Source of the DNA: Faecalibacterium sp. An122
GTDB lineage: Bacteria > Bacillota > Clostridia > Oscillospirales > Ruminococcaceae
Assembly: GCF_002160895.1 (NCBI RefSeq)
Contig: NZ_NFLL01000002.1
Coordinates: 186,001 to 250,000, forward strand
Reading direction: 5' to 3'
DNA: 64,000 bases
Translations under genes and position numbers: made by a program
Shown: piece after piece, positions 63,686 to 64,000 of the stretch
How the letters are laid out: each line of letters begins with the position of its first letter
How positions within the stretch are numbered: the first letter of the stretch is position 1
The notes under the pieces: generated by a model
Told to the model about the DNA's origin: nothing
Databases searched by the model: none
Seen by the model: the letters and a program-made list of their open reading frames with translations, nothing else

Positions 63686-64000
63686 TTAATTCAGATCGTC
63701 CAGGATATCCGGCCAGAGGGCCTTTTCCTGGCGCAGTGCGTCGAAGCAGCAGTCCAGATACAGCTTGTGGGCGGCCGGGATGATGGTGCGCCGGAGCAGG
63801 AACTGCTCGTCGTTCAGTTCGTTGTCCGGGGGGCGGTCAAAGCTGCGCAGCCCGAACACAGATCCCACGGCGGCCTCCAGCTCGGCGCAGAAGGTGTTGT
63901 AGGCGGTCGCGGGGGTGCAGTATTCCTGCTGGATGGAGAACAGAAGCTGGATGTTCTCCATGGAAAGCACGTTCTTGACCGCGATAATGTACATCAGATA
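63686..64000 (-). CDS. Uncharacterised protein, 5' end outside the window
   Basis: Partial. The frame is open to the last bases of the window, so the ATG at 63994 may be internal. About 105 residues are visible, with no signal or membrane segment and no family I recognise. The segment LRRTIIPAAHKLYLDCCFDALRQEK is helical. It ends in its own terminator, and the XRE regulator begins downstream on the same strand. Confidence 0.6.
   Translation of the reverse strand, partial: YLMYIIAVKNVLSMENIQLLFSIQQEYCTPATAYNTFCAELEAAVGSVFGLRSFDRPPDNELNDEQFLLRRTIIPAAHKLYLDCCFDALRQEKALWPDILDDLN

Overview
The window reads as chromosomal core and near-core DNA of a GC-rich member of the Clostridia. The best fit is the Faecalibacterium/Gemmiger/Subdoligranulum group of the Ruminococcaceae. 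This is an inference from the high GC, the use of G/C-ending codons, the strong AGGAGG ribosome sites and the gene set: DapL-type lysine/diaminopimelate synthesis, RNase J, GdpP, Maf-MreBCD-PBP2, TilS-Hpt-FtsH, and a CIRCE operator on htpG. I saw no rRNA, tRNA, IS element, prophage or CRISPR array. Promoters with a clear TTGACA-like box, a 17-base gap and a TATAAT-like box stand out because the intergenic regions are locally AT-rich. Intrinsic terminators are strong.

Layout. 1-10.6 kb: the end of a D-2-hydroxyacid dehydrogenase; an ECF sigma factor translationally coupled to a repeat protein; a class I aminotransferase; a SleC-like spore-cortex-type enzyme with an M15 peptidase; a ferredoxin-fused aldo/keto reductase; an aldose epimerase overlapping a DUF3810 metalloprotease-like membrane protein. 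10.6-22.5 kb: proS, acpP, dapF-dapL, a YhcH-family protein, an acetyltransferase, an NfeD/SPFH membrane pair, a GH13 glycosidase and glycogen phosphorylase with a leader of about 320 nt. 22.6-31.4 kb: zapA, a U32 peptidase-family protein, dut, maf, mreB, mreC, mreD and PBP2, which form a cell-shape and division block. 31.4-43.4 kb: mgsA, rnhA-mnmA, a structured RNA candidate ahead of RNase J, gdpP, glf, rplI, dnaB, tilS and hpt. 43.4-52.9 kb: ftsH, two uncharacterised tail-anchored proteins (one with a HEPN-like RNxxxH motif), a HAD phosphatase, a small zinc protein, a TrmH-type methyltransferase, an XpaC-like protein and htpG. 53-64 kb: accessory genes, including an esterase, an HD protein, a DUF975 protein, two tandem near-duplicate secreted alpha/beta hydrolases, a transglutaminase-like protein, rmuC, an A-type flavodiiron protein, a membrane-anchored XRE regulator and a partial unknown gene.

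How the genes fit together. DapF and DapL complete the diaminopimelate branch that feeds peptidoglycan and lysine. MreBCD-PBP2, ZapA, Maf and GdpP (c-di-AMP turnover) act on wall growth and division. GH13 and GlgP act on alpha-glucans, and MgsA is a triose-phosphate bypass enzyme. The least explained parts are the ECF sigma/repeat-protein pair, two promoter-to-terminator RNA units (before zapA and before RNase J), the HEPN-like tail-anchored protein, and the mosaic tandem hydrolases.
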